NCBI GenBank assembly: GCA_013398275.1
Contig: VZSE01015292.1
Span: 640,584-704,583 of the forward strand
DNA length: 64,000 nt
Reading direction: 5' to 3'
From: Promerops cafer
Taxonomy: Eukaryota; Chordata; Aves; Passeriformes; Nectariniidae
A program made the translations under genes and the position numbers. Position 1 is the stretch's first letter. Each line of letters begins with the position of its first letter. Positions 1 through 12,279 of this stretch are shown piece by piece. The notes beneath the pieces were generated by a model. The model was not told the origin of the DNA. It saw only the letters and a list, made by a program, of their open reading frames with translations, and searched no databases.

Positions 1-2129
1 CTATTATTTGAAAAGATGTGGCATCTGCAGAGTTTTGAGCAGCAGCTGGGAATTTAACAGAGGGGGCTTTGAACACGAGAGATGCCCTTGCTCCAGTCCT
101 CTGCAAACTGGGATGCTGGATCCTGCAAGATCAAATGCTGATCTGTATTTCACTGTTCAGTGCTCCACACAGAACAGGCCTGAGCTCCCGGGGAAAACAC
201 AGACCCCTGACATGAAAGGAGGAATGGGTCAGGGCAAGAAGTCAGGCAAAGAATGGATGAAGGGGGCTTAGAGGTGAGGAGGACAAGACTGCCAAGAAGG
301 GCAGGGGCTGGAGGAGGGAAGGGATGTTCACAGAGGTGAAAAGGATTAAAGGGGTGGGGAGTTGGTGGTTAAAGATCACAGAGTCCAATCAAATGGTCTC
401 CAGGACACACCTAATTAAGAATGGTCCTTCCTCACCTTCATCAGTGCCAGCCTGGACAGAGGAAGGCAATCTTTCCACTCCTGTCTGTGATTTCATTATC
501 TTAAGTGCAGGGGCTAAATATTCACAGCTGCAAATGGACTCAGTGGGAGCTGCAATCTGGTTGTGTAAAGTGCTGTACATTGCTAAGTAAGCTGTAAAAA
601 ACAGGTCCAAGTCATCTCAGATTGGACACCTGAAATTAATGGGTAGTTTTGACCTTAATCCCTTGTTGGTCAATTCAATCCTACAAGGTGGGGGAAAACT
701 GGAACTCCCTTACCTCACAAGGAGTTTTAATTCAAAAAAAGAAACTCTCAGGTGCTTATGATCCAGTCAAATACTAAAATGATGAGCACTACAGAGGAGC
801 CCAAAAGGAAATTAATAATTCTGTCTCCAGAACATGGTTTGAATTACAAGCAGAAATAAGGCATAGGGGACACATTGATTAATGAAAGGAAAACAAAATA
901 TTGAATAGCCTCTCATTAACTGAGCATTGTACTTTCTGTGCACTGAGGCCAGGGTCCTGTGCAAAAATAGCACGAGACCATATAAAGGCTTTATTGTAAT
1001 AAGAGATGCAAATAAAGGTTGCATAGACAATCTCAATTTAAGGATTCCTTAAGGTTTGTGTGCTCTGTTTAGCTGCCTTTCTCATATCCTTTAATGCAGG
1101 TATTTTTGTGTGTAACAACTCGCTGAGAAATGTACTCTGGGAATGCTGAAAGGGCTGAATATTTCCACCAGATAAATCAATTTCTAACCTCACCCACACC
1201 AGTGACACTGGAAAGTGTATTTGACACATGATTTATAAAGATGCAATGCTTTAAACACCCAGGCACGCTCCTGGTGCTTTCTGATCAGCTAATTCAAAAT
1301 ACCACCTATACAAGAGCCCCTTTGAATTGACATAAGTGTAGGGGCAGTATTTTTACACTACATGAAAAACGAAAGTGTCTATTCAGTTAGGGAGAGGAGC
1401 ATGTTTAAAGCAGATTTTGCAAACTGTGGCAGCACAGTGTTATATGTGCCATTAAAGATACTCAGCAGCAATGACTTCTGAACTTGGTAATTTTCCTCTT
1501 AGTATGGTCATAGTAATATACTTGTAAATTCGAAATACATTTCAAAGAAATAGCCCAGAGGTTATATATATATGGAATATATCACTGAGCTAATCACAAT
1601 AAAGTAATATCATAGGCAATATTAAACCCCCAGTGATAACTGCCCCAAGTATTTAAAGCAGCAGTGCAGAAAATGCTGCTGTAACCCAGCCAGTGCTCTA
1701 TCTGAAACTGAGACTGCATTTCCCCCCTGATTTAAGGGCTTCATACTGAAGCATGCTGACTTGTCCTCACCTAATTTGGGATTATAACTGAATACATGGG
1801 TACTCTTTACTGTCCAACTGCTTTCACCTCCTTAGTGGTAATTCCCACAGCTGGTGCTTTAAAAGAGCAAAACCAGGACAAATGCAGGGTCAAGACCAAG
1901 GCAAGGTGGTGCCTGCACAATCTTTGAGGACAAAAGTAATGTGTTTAATTAAGCACAGCAGCCTGTCCACTCCAACCCCTCTGCCCAAACCGATACAAAT
2001 CAACATGCACTGGAACTGCCTGGACATGGTTTTCTCTTTCTCTCAAGGTGAGGGACCAGATGAATTTCACCACACTTCCTGCCCTCTCTGAGCTTCAGGC
2101 AGCACTGAAGAGCTTTAGTTTTGGCTGAT
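1..2129. other. Non-coding unique sequence
   Basis: No gene, repeat family or RNA gene is recognised here. Reading frames are short (under 90 codons) and occur on both strands without recognisable protein content. The only low-complexity element of note is a short (TA) run at about 1563-1573. The sequence is otherwise ordinary AT-rich vertebrate non-coding DNA. Confidence 0.6.
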
Positions 2130-2640
2130 TTATGCTGCTCTTAAACCACAAATGTAGTTACAAGACCTTCTGTGCTGCACCAGCTGCCACCTGCCCTCAC
2201 ACTCCCCATGTGAGGGCAGGTGGCAGGAGCTACAACAGGGCATCTCAGGGGCTACAAAAATGGGCCACTTCAGCCTGAAGGGACCCAGCACTGTTTGCAG
2301 GGGCTGGGACGTGCTGTGTGTGGATTTGTCTAGCGACAGACCCACAGCATTCCCAGGGAGGGCTGACAGGATGGGTGCAGCTGAACCGCAGCAAGGCGAG
2401 CCCTGGCAGCGCCTCCGGCCATGGGCACCCTCCCAGGAGGGACCCACACAAACAAACACAAGGAGAGGCACTGCCCATGGTGGGGAACGTGCCCAAACGT
2501 CCGAGGAGGGGGCAGTCACTGCTTTGAACAGTGCTGAAAGTACTCTCAGAAATGCTCAGGTGCTGCTCAAACACTTAGAGAGCAGCCAGGGTGGTAAGAG
2601 CAGGGTCTGTGCCCCGGGTGAGCAGCAGTGAAAGGCTCCA
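2130..2640. other. GC-richer non-coding patch
   Basis: This half-kilobase is visibly richer in G and C than its flanks and contains overlapping open frames on both strands (up to 129 codons). They arise because stop codons are scarce in GC-rich DNA; none reads like a known protein. CpG dinucleotides are present but too sparse for a CpG island. The patch contains the perfect hairpin at 2184-2226. Confidence 0.5.
2184..2226. repeat. Perfect 18-bp inverted repeat (hairpin)
   Basis: Bases 2184-2201 and 2209-2226 are exact reverse complements, separated by a 7-base spacer (2202-2208, ctcccca). Each arm carries an E-box (CACCTG/CAGGTG) of the kind bound by Snail/ZEB-type repressors. Pairing stops at the arm ends: the next flanking bases do not match, so the stem is shorter than a typical microRNA precursor. 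The arms are seen directly; any function is inference. Confidence 0.9.
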
Positions 2641-5396
2641 GAGAGTGTGCCCAGACAGAACACGGTGCTGCTCTGGAACAATGCACAGGAACAGGAAAAA
2701 CCCAATAAACTAGCACAGTGTACCAGCCAGCTCGTTATACCTGTCCCTAAGTGCTCCTCCCATCTTGCCAGGCTCTGGTTTCCCTGACCCTGTCCTTTAC
2801 CAACACCATCTGCCCCAAAACTACCTGACACTTTCTAAGCAGAAAAGATTGGGTGCAATTTCTTTGCTGTGGTCCAAAGCATCAGCCACCTTTATTTGGC
2901 TTCTGCTGGGAATTGAAAATAAAACAAATCTAATTTCAAAACCAGTGTAAAGTGCTGATGTACTGCTGCATTATCTGAAAGATGGTTATTATAATCAAGA
3001 CAGCTCTGCTTTACTCTGCTATCTCCTAATGAGAGACCCTGCAAAATGTTATTCCAGATTTTGTCAGGAGGAAAAAAACCCTTTCATTATTTTTTTTTTA
3101 CTTTTTTATGTAGAAACTGGATTACACACACACACCTGACACAAACACCAGCTTTCCTGGCTCTGCTTCCTGTGCGTCAACAGGCACCTCTAGCAAAGGG
3201 AAGATGCTGAAAATGTTTTAATATGATGCCAGTACAGGTATTTTTCTTGTTCAGACTGAAAACTCTTGACTTACTGCATCAGGAGTGATGAACAAAACTG
3301 TTCTGTGTTTAAGCAGTCAGAAGCATTTGTCTCCTTAAACAAGACATTATAATCATTCCTTTTGTAGCCTACTAAAATAACATTCCAGAAAAACTCCTCT
3401 CTAAATAAGGATAAACAACATGGTGGCTTGATCACAGCAGACTGCCAGAACAATCACACTTATAATCTTAGCACTGACAGCACATTGAGCAATCTCAGTT
3501 ACAATTACTTGGTCTCATTTCACAATATCCTCGGGATGATGATTCTGAGAATGCTCAGAGAGAACTCAGGAACTGTTTCCAGAGATACAAGCACAACTTG
3601 GCAGCACAGAACAAGGAAAGCCAAAAGAAGCCACTTTAAAATAACAGTATTTTTGAATGAAATCTCCATTTTTTACATGCTTATCTGTGAGCATTTTTTT
3701 CTTGATATCTACTTGAAAGAAAGAAAGGCAGAAGCTGGAGGGGTTCTCTGCCCGATTTGTGAAATGAAGACACCAGGCTACATTAGAAGCAGTAATATCA
3801 ATCCCATTTTCCTAATGTTTAGTCCTTACTTTTATGACATCTATATTTGCCACTAGTGAAAACTGCAGCATCTGAGGTTCTGTGTCTCATTTCTGTCCTT
3901 TCAAATAAGAGCTCTCTCCAGCCTGGTAAGCTGATGGGAAGTCTGGAGCACAATTTGTTAAATCAGATCAGAGCAGTAACTCTTACTTCAGTAATAGACA
4001 TTTCTGAGATCAGTGAAGGCAGATACATGGTTTAAAATAATTTAAAAAGTGAAAATAGCCTGGCATCGTATTTTTCTTAAGCAAAATATTCAAATATAAG
4101 CAATGAAGTCTGAGGAACGTAATCAAAAAGAAACACCTTCTGCTACATCAGAAATGCTCCGAACTGCTGTCTGTGTTGTTTCATCATTTTTTCCATTAAA
4201 TCAGACACTTCTTCTAAATCAAGCCCTTGGGGAGCAGGAGACAAAAGTGATGAGAATGCAATGTGTGAATACAAAAGTGGAGCATGTGTTTTATAACTAA
4301 CTCTGTTCAGAGATCAAGGGAAATGTCACTGTTTATAGCCATCAGGAAAGAATCAATGTAATTATATTTGTAGTATCAATTCAGGTCAATATTCTAATAC
4401 AGACACTGTAAAGCCACAATTACAACTTACATCTGCATCGAGCGGTGCATTTACCTCTTAACCTCACGTAAAACACCAGAACAAAAACCTGTTTCCTTCT
4501 CCCACCCACACACATCCTCATCATTTCCATCTTGAAACAAGATGTAGCTGAGCCCCTCAGATTAAGTCAGAAAACAACACAGTGCAGCTGGATTTGCTCT
4601 GCAACTTGAGACATCTGGGTTCCGGAGTGAAACCAGAGCACCAGCTCTTTATGGCTTGGAGACCTGGATGCAGTAAAAACCTTCATTTAATTCCCAGATT
4701 TGGAGCAATTTCCACTTAAAAAAAAAAAAGGAAAATCTAATAGCACTGCACCAGGATGCTTTTCTCCACTTGCTAACCCAGACACTGTTGGGCTGGATGC
4801 TTTTTGGGAGGGCTGAATTCCAGGCAAACCAATGTCTCCCACTACCAAAACCAAAATAAAGTTCTTTCCAAACCAAATTGTGTCCAAGAAAAATTGTATG
4901 ATAGCCCTTAATCCTCCCTCTGTGGTTTTTACTATGAAGGTTAAAATCATAGATATTTACACAATAATATTTCTGTAGCACCATCAAGACGGGGTAAGAA
5001 GAAGAAGAACAAGAACCAGACTGTTTCAGCCTGTCTGCACACTCACAGACAATTTAAATTAATGGGACTTTAGCCAACAACAAAGAAAAAAAACCCAAAA
5101 CATTTAAAAGGTGATGTTCTTGGTTTTACTCCATTCAGTTGTTACCCTTATCCAGCCTCAAACTTGAATCTAAATTTAAAATGTTTTGCACACAAGCCTG
5201 CCTCCTCTTCAAGAACCTGCAACACCCATTAAACATGACAAAATTCAAAGGTAAAAAAAATCCTTAAAAATTCAGAGAGGACTGAAAATCTGTCACAGAC
5301 TTTACCAAAAAATTGAAGCATAGGAACTTTACTTGCTCAGCAGGCATCCAACTTTCCCAAATTCAGAGACCTTTTCTGCAGTTTCAGAATGGAGAC
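2641..5396. other. Non-coding unique sequence
   Basis: No gene is recognised. The longest frame is 142 codons at 3428-3856 (plus strand); it has no identifiable motif and an unremarkable composition. Simple sequence includes a T-rich stretch near 3090-3107, an (AC)6 run at 3124-3135 and a 12-base A run at 4718-4729. No transposon family was recognised. Confidence 0.55.
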
Positions 5397-5446
5397 ACTT
5401 ACCTAGAGAAAAACAAAAAAAAAGGTATTAAAGGACACATTAGTCA
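5397..5446 (-). promoter_or_regulatory. Candidate recursive splice site (acceptor fused to donor)
   Basis: Read on the minus strand, a 20-base tract that is all pyrimidine except one G (plus-strand 5405-5424) leads to AG at 5404-5403, followed at once by GTAAGT (5402-5397). This forms the AG|GTAAGT junction that defines recursive splice sites in long introns. About 39 bases upstream, at plus-strand 5438-5446, overlapping CTGAC and CTAAT motifs fit the branch-point consensus. All parts of a 3' splice site are therefore present, with a consensus donor and no exon between. It could instead be a plain acceptor or a chance match; no flanking exons were identified. Confidence 0.4.
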
Positions 5447-6654
5447 GAGCCTAAAACTTCTGGAGAAGTTTTGCTTTTTAAATTGAGATTCCACTGGACA
5501 AACTTTCATTATAGATTAAAATTACATCTCATAAATGCTTTATTATAGCAAGGTTTCATTGATAAACAGATATCAAGTATTAATATACCATTAATGTGCA
5601 TTTTTCAAAATGGCTAACCAATTTTTAGAAGTTCAACAAAACTGGAAATTGCTGATGCTTATCACAGCTTTCAGCAGGGATTTGTTAATACTCTCAATTT
5701 AGGTTTAATCAACCCCTTGCTCACCAGCTGGTAAAACAAGCCCCAAGCCCAGACTTTTACAAATCCATATACACGAGGCAAACGGGTATCAAAGTAAAAC
5801 TTAAATATTTAAGGTTCAGATTCGGGGTGCAACCCAATCATTTTCAAACACCAGCTCCACCTCTGGAAGCTTCATCTCAGCCATGAGGATCAGCACCCTC
5901 AGAAGCAGCAAAGGCTGAGTGCAACGTGGCAGAGCATAAAACAAAACAAAACTCCCAGGGAAGAAGAAACGTGGAGGCAGGAAATACATAAACCAGGTTT
6001 CATTATCTGTCAAACCTGTTCATTTCCACCCTGGGCTTTAGAGCTTCCCTGTAACTCCAGTTAGAGAGGACATTTCACACCCCCAAAGTGTCTTGTGAGG
6101 GGAGCTGGCAGAAATCTGGAGAGGAGCTCAGCGTGTGTGGGGCTTTCTGTCCTCAATCCTCCTGTTCCAGACAGGATTTTAGCACTGACCCAAGTCCCAG
6201 TGACTCAACTGGACTTATGCAGGCACATAAAGTTGAACAGCAGCCTAAGGGCTACCTGGAAGGAGAGTCTGATGGCTTACATCACTCTCACCCATTCCTC
6301 CTCCAAACAAGGTAACATTTACAAGTTTTAGGGAAAAAAAAAAAAAGGGGGAAAAAAGAGGAAAAAGTAGAAATTCTGCAATGCTATTTTGATCCTTCTA
6401 AGCCTTCGGGACAAATGCTTCACAGACCTTCTAGTCTTACAGAGTGCAATTTATAAAGATTAAAGATTAACATTTACAGAAAAATGCCTTTCCTTAATAC
6501 TGTAGGGATGCCATAAAAAGTAATACTTTTCATTATAATACCACTTTATGGTACATGAGAGCTTTAGTACCCCACAGGTCTTTTCCTCCTCAGTATCTGG
6601 AGGGGAAAGAACACAGATTGCAAAAAGTAGATGCTTCTTTCTTTCTTTTTCCAG
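5447..6654. other. Non-coding sequence with a homopurine tract
   Basis: No gene is recognised. Positions 6330-6367 form an uninterrupted purine tract of about 38 bases, including a 13-base A run (6334-6346), G blocks and further A runs. Such mirror-like purine tracts can adopt non-B structures and are prone to length change. Frames at 6088-6331 are short and unrecognised. Confidence 0.55.
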
Positions 6655-6694
6655 CTGCTCAGCAAATATATATCATTACTTCAGTCCCTTCAAG
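6655..6694 (+). other. Exon-like segment of 40 nt (candidate cassette exon)
   Basis: A strong acceptor, with an almost pure pyrimidine run from about 6634 ending in ccag at 6654, is followed 40 bases later by the donor AAG|GTGAGC (junction after 6694). The 40-nt length is not a multiple of three, and no coding content is recognisable. With no gene known on this strand, this is only a pair of well-formed splice signals at exon-like spacing. Similar pairs occur by chance in long non-coding DNA. Confidence 0.2.
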
Positions 6695-8389
6695 GTGAGC
6701 TTTGTTGTGAAGAGAGATAAGGCCCAAAGCAGAGGCAAGGTTGGAACGAAATTAGTCATTGTATATGCATTTTTATCCGTTTTGACAAAGTAGAATTTTA
6801 ATGAAGGAATGCTACAAGGATTCTGCTCTGAAACAAGCAGTTTAATTCTCTCTGTAATTCAGAAAGCAAGTTTAAGTAATGACTTTATAATTCTTAATTA
6901 TCATGGAAGAAGCCTTTTTACATTCTCTTTTTCTTCATTACTCCAGTATATCCTACCAGAAATTTAATTTTCATTTTCAGCTTCCGCAATAATATTTTTC
7001 ATTATTTGGCAAATAAAACACACTACAATGAACAAATTGGAGAGGGGCACATGCGTGAAACAGCATCCTCTAGATCGTGTTTTTCTCTGTGTTGCACCCA
7101 AGCAACTTTTAACATTTTGCAGTGCTTGTAACAAGTGTAATTTCAGCCTTTTATTCTCTGAACATGGCAGCTCTGCACTCAGGGCAGCGACAACAGCCCA
7201 GACAGGCCCCTCTGCCCAGGGACACCCTCACTGCTTTTCCTGCTGCCCACCAGGGACTCCTGGCTGCTGCATCCCCTCTGTCCCTCCAGGAGAGCAGAAC
7301 AAGCAGAGTTTAAGTGCCAAGATGAGTTTACAGCCGGGATGAGAATTGGCAAAAGTCTGTTCTCATTCCAGCTACAAGGGATGAGACAGAACCCACCCCG
7401 AGACTGAAGGCAGCTGGAGTTGGGAGATTTGCTTTCAAAATCTGGCTCAGATTTTCTCTGTTCTACATCTACCACCCCTCTAAACCCTGTGAGCTTTGAC
7501 ACTCAGCTTGTACCCATTTGGCTGAAACTCCAGTAGACAATGTACAGCAAGCAGCTCTTCATCTCTGCTCATGTAAAAGTTAGAGTTTAGTACAATAAAA
7601 TAAAATAAACCCCAAATCCTCAAAACTAATTATCTGCAATATGTATTCTTATTTTTATATGATTTTGGCACTTGCCATCAAAATATCATGCTCATAAAAA
7701 ATAGATTTGCCTCCTATACAGATGATCTATTACCACCACAGCTCATGTTATTTCCTCAGAAGAAAATGAAAAGCTCCATTTGAAACTCACTTAGCAGCTG
7801 GTTATTCTGCATTTCATTCAGAAAGCTGCACCCGTAAAGGTGAAAATGAATAATGATCCGTTTGCGAAGAAGTCACAAAAATTCAAATGCAAGACTTATC
7901 CAGAGCTTTGATACGCCAATCCTCTTAGAGAATTTATAAAATAATGCTCTGTGCACTGGAAAAAAAAATTGATTCCACCCACTGGATAAAACCAAAAGAA
8001 ATTCACTTCATAAAAGAAAAATAAATTAAACAAATTCGGAGGCCTAGCAGGCCTGTAATTCATTAGGAGCAGCCCTGGGGTCCCTTGGGAACAGCCTCAC
8101 ATACTCTGCAGAGCTAGGAAACGTGTACTTAGAGCCCAGAATCGGCTGAAAACTTGCAAATCCAGAGAATGGTTCTCTGTTTAAATCACTTTAACGCTTT
8201 GGCTGCCTTTGGCTGTTCTCCCCTCCCGTGTCTGCACCCAGAAGTTTGTCCTGCTCCTGTCTCCTCAGCAGAGCAAGCCCCCTCTCACTGTGGAGCCTGG
8301 GTTGATCTTGTCCAGCCTCAGCTTCCTCCACTCATGCCAGCCCTGTCCCCCCCCTCAGCACCCTGCACGGCAGGGCAGGCTCCGGCCAC
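6695..8389. other. Non-coding sequence with a possible conserved block
   Basis: Mostly AT-rich unique sequence without a recognised gene. The part at about 7800-7950 differs in character: it keeps scattered CpGs (near 7833, 7859, 7865 and 7914) in an AT-rich context and contains homeobox- and POU-like words such as TAATGAT-like and CAAATGCAA cores. That texture resembles a conserved non-coding element, but this cannot be shown without an alignment. Confidence 0.4.
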
Positions 8390-8632
8390 CCAGGCTGGAT
8401 GGGGCTGGGGGCAACCAGGTCCAGGGCTGATGGACCCCGTTCCTCCTGCAGAGCATCAGCTCCAGCACCTGTGCCAGCCTAGCACGGAGAGCCAAAACAA
8501 ACCACGCTGCAGTGCAACAGCTACAACAAAGAAGGCACAGCAGACTCGAGCTCTCTGAATGGCAGCAGGTGGGTTGGGACTAGATTTTAAGGTCCCTTCC
8601 AACCCAGACCATTCCAGGATTCTGAGATTCTG
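8390..8632 (+). mobile_element. CR1 LINE 3'-end fragment, interrupted
   Basis: Positions 8557-8632 match the 3' terminus of avian CR1 retrotransposons: the GGTTGGGACTAGA-like core, then ttttaaggtcccttccaac, ending in degenerate octamer-type repeats (attccaggattctgagattc). Positions 8390-8434 match the CR1 part that normally lies shortly upstream (ccaggctggatggggct and a caaccaggtc-like stretch). Between them, roughly 110 bases do not look like CR1, which suggests an insertion or local rearrangement. The element is 5'-truncated, as is usual for CR1, and encodes nothing. Identification is from memory of the family. Confidence 0.85.
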
Positions 8633-11600
8633 TAAATTAAACCACTCCCTGAAGGATGGCCAACCTGGCCAGCACAGCCTCAGCTCCCTGCTGAGGCAAC
8701 CCCGGCTGTCAGAAGTGAGACAAGATACCAGAGCAACAGTCAAAGTGCAGCAGAGCCAAAAAGCAAGTGCCAAAAGCTGCTGCATTTTATAGAAAAATTC
8801 TCTTCTCGATAAACATTCTTCTGCGTTTTTACGGTTTTGTGAAAAAGGACTCAAGCCCACAGTCAAACTTCTTCTTCTTCAACAGAGCTTGACCACAGGC
8901 TCAGAGGCGAAGAAACAAACACATCCTCGGACAGCAGGGAAGCTGCTGGGCGTGAAGTTTTATTGAGAAAAAGCCCATCAGGAGAAGAAGCTGTGTGGAA
9001 CACAGCGGACTCGGGCTGGAGACGCCGGCGATAAACATCTGAGCTGAGTTTCCAGTCCAGTGGCAGTACAAATGGTGCTGAACACCTCTCACAGATATGC
9101 CTGGCCTAGCTCGAGCCTGTCAGACTGAAAACTCGCACAAGGATTTGTATGCAGCATCCCAGATTACCCTGGAGATGCTGGAGCTATCACAGTGTGGGGT
9201 GGATTTCTAAAGCAGCTCGGCCAGGTTTAACAGGCAGAGATAGGAAAGCTTTCGGAGTCGAGACACACACACACACGTATCAAAGACACAATCCCCAAGC
9301 AAAAGCTCCTATTACACCTTTATGTGCCTACAATATGGAAAACACTAGTTGCATTTTAAATTTTTAATGCACCCCAATGTTCACAGAATTTTTTATTTTT
9401 GCTAAGAGGGAGCTTCTAGGCAATGTTGCTGCTGGTACATCTTGAAACGTGCCACCTCTGTGTTTTAACAACTGCAAGGAATTGGGTGATGCATGTCAAG
9501 AAAGTTAGACTGCTTCTGGATGCTGGGGTAAAATAGGTCAGGAGAGCTGAACACAATGAGACTAACCCCTGCTGACTGGAGAAAAATCTAAAATTTTGGG
9601 TTGTACCCCACATTTTTCAAGCTGTCCTTCCATTAAAGCACCCAGCACAGGCAGGAAGGACAGAACAGTGTGACATGGCTATAAAGGTGTTCTGGCATCT
9701 GAAATAGGTCATAAAAGCACTGGGGGAAAGCAGAGCTTCCAGGCACCTCGTTCTCAGCCAAAAGGGAATCATCCACTGGAATGAAATGAATTGTTGGGAA
9801 TAAATGTGGTCAGGGTCAAGAGGAACAATCCGTATTAACTGCTCTCATGTCTGAAACGTCGTGGAGCACAATCCAAACAATGAGGACATACAGAGAGGGC
9901 TGGATTACATTGAAAACGTGTTCCTGCCAGGAAACAAAGCACAAACCAAGCCATTCCCTGAACCTGCAGTGACTTGAGGGAAAACAAATAGATTTTAAAC
10001 CAATCTTGTCCTAATTCCTTAAATTCCTCTTTGGTAACAGTAAAGGCTCAGCAATCGTTAAAAAAAGAAAACCACTTGGGATTTTTGTCTGTCCTGAAAG
10101 ATCTTCAGTCCCCAGAGGACAACCTGTACCAAAACACAGGAAAGTCTAAAAAGGGGCCCCATTCCAGCAGCAATGCACTTCTGTCTTCAGTGTAAGACAA
10201 AAAATTAGCTCAGGGGAAATTCACTACTGCATTAAGAACTGACATTTCACATGTAATGCCTGATTAATTTGTCCCAGAATCAGATAAAGACTTCTGGTCA
10301 GAAATGGGTCAGGTTGACCAGAATTAACTGTTAGGAAGAGAAATGTGTGATAGGAGGGCTGAGTAAAAAACTGCAGCATCACAGGGAATCAGTGCCCTGC
10401 ACTGTGTACTCCTCCAGAAAAAATAAACTACTCTGCAGTTACGAGACCACAATGTTCTACCTAACCTACAAAAAAATTCCCTTCTTGCTTAAAGATCTAT
10501 TAATTTTTCAATGTCCCATTAAAAAAAAAATTAAAAGGAGGAAAAAACCCTGTCAGTCACAAACCCCACAGCAGTTTTCACCACCACACCTTAGCAGACA
10601 TCCTCCCAAGGAACATGCACACAGACCAGAGCCCTTTGTAACCACACTGACACTCTGCAAGAGCTGCTCCAGCTGATTCTCCAGAGAGAGATGCTACAAA
10701 AACGAGCCAAATTACAATGGGACTCTGTATAGCAGGGCAGCATAACACACAATTACTGTAACCTTGCCCTGAGGCATTTCACAGGAAGATAAAAAAAAAA
10801 CAGCCTGCATTTAAGTATTTAACAATTTTTCTTAAGAGAAGAAAAAGAAAAGGCTCATTTTGTTGCTCCTTCCAAAGCAGGCAGCACTGGGATGGATTAG
10901 TCACACAGAGGGAAACTGAAGGAGAGATCCCCTTCGTGAAGGACAGGTTTGTTGGGCAGATGTTTGACATTGAACACAGTGGTTTCCCTCTCCTGTGGAT
11001 AGGAAGGACAATGCAGAATTGCAGCAGCTCGTTAATAAATGAGATAATGAATGGAGAGAAAGCAGCCACTCCCTTAGCCCAGAAATGACCACGCTCCAGT
11101 TTGGAGAAACCAGCAGGGTCTGCAGAAATTGGCTCCCTACAGACTGTTGTCAGGACCTTGAATTATCCCTGACACCATCCCTGTGGTGCCTGCCCCTCAG
11201 TCACAGCCATGATTTGCAGCACATCCCAAAATGCCTGTGCCTGAGGCAGGACAAAATGGATGGCACTTGGGTATTTATGGCAACTGGTGGAGACTCCACA
11301 GCCCATTTCCCAACATTAAGGGAACCACAAGAAGACTGGAAAGACCAGGCAGAGCCTCCAGAAGTGGGTCTGCTGAGGACCAGTCTCTGCTGTGACAGAA
11401 CATTTTGCAGGATGTAAGTAGTGACATGGACTAATCCCTTAATAAAAACCTAATTTAGCTGTTTCTTCTGGAAGAGATGGGAATCCTGCTGCCACCCAAA
11501 TAGGAAATGCTTAGTTATTAAGCTGAATTAGCTAATTCTCCCTTGGTACTTACTTTGGTCTCATTCAATAATATCCCCAACATCACCTTAACAGTTGAGC

Positions 11601-12264
11601 AACCAACCGAGAGAATGGCATTACTCTTACTATGCTTAGGTACTGCTTCAGCAAAATAAATCCTTTTTTCCCCCCCTCTAATTGGTAAAAAGCAACTTAT
11701 CTCTATGGATAAGCATCATCCTGTCTAGACAACCATTATAAAGTCTCTGCTCCACCACTACTGCAGTTCATTAGACACAGATGCACAAAAGCCTGGGTTT
11801 GAGAATATCAGAGATGCTCCAGTACGGGGTTCACATCCCTGAGAGGGGGATGCCAAGTGAGCCTCGGGGCAGTTTTGTGTTTGGAGCAGTGCCTGTGAGC
11901 ACAACTTCATCTCATTTCACCAGTGCCTCACTGGCACCTCAGATCCTGGGGCAAACAGCCCTTAAATACGGGGCTCTGGAAGCACAGGAATGTGTTCAGG
12001 GCTCCTCCCAGTCCCACCAGTGTCACACAGCAGCAGGAAGAGCAAGGCAAGCAATTAAATGCTTGTATTGATGACCAAGCCACAGGGATCCAAATGGCCT
12101 GGCAGGAAGCCACCTTGGGAGCCAACAAAATGCACATGAGGTTTTGTATTTCAAACTTTGAGCCATCATCAGCTGACAAATAAAATTTCTTGTGAAGGAT
12201 GTGCCAGTTCACTTGGACACCACAGCTCTGAACTGTGTTTGGTGACCACAGCTAACAGACTCAC
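8633..12264. other. Non-coding unique sequence
   Basis: No gene is recognised. An (AC)7 microsatellite lies at 9263-9276. The segment 8890-9040 holds a modest local concentration of CpGs, too weak to call an island. Frames of up to about 110 codons (for example 11085-11417) show no recognisable protein features. Confidence 0.55.
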
Positions 12265-12279
12265 CTGCAGCTGTTGACG
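12265..12279 (-). other. Microexon-like segment of 15 nt
   Basis: On the minus strand a CAG acceptor, preceded by a T-rich region, is followed by 15 bases and the consensus donor CAG|GTGAGT (donor at plus-strand 12259-12264). The 15 bases would add five in-frame residues (Arg-Gln-Gln-Leu-Gln) if coding. Length and frame fit neuronal-type microexons, but the pyrimidine tract is interrupted by purines and no parent gene was identified. Low-confidence candidate. Confidence 0.15.

Noticed and set aside
3428..3856. 142-codon plus-strand open frame with a C-x2-C-like pair
   Set aside because: A single CPIC motif without partner cysteines or histidines is not a zinc finger. The rest is random in character.
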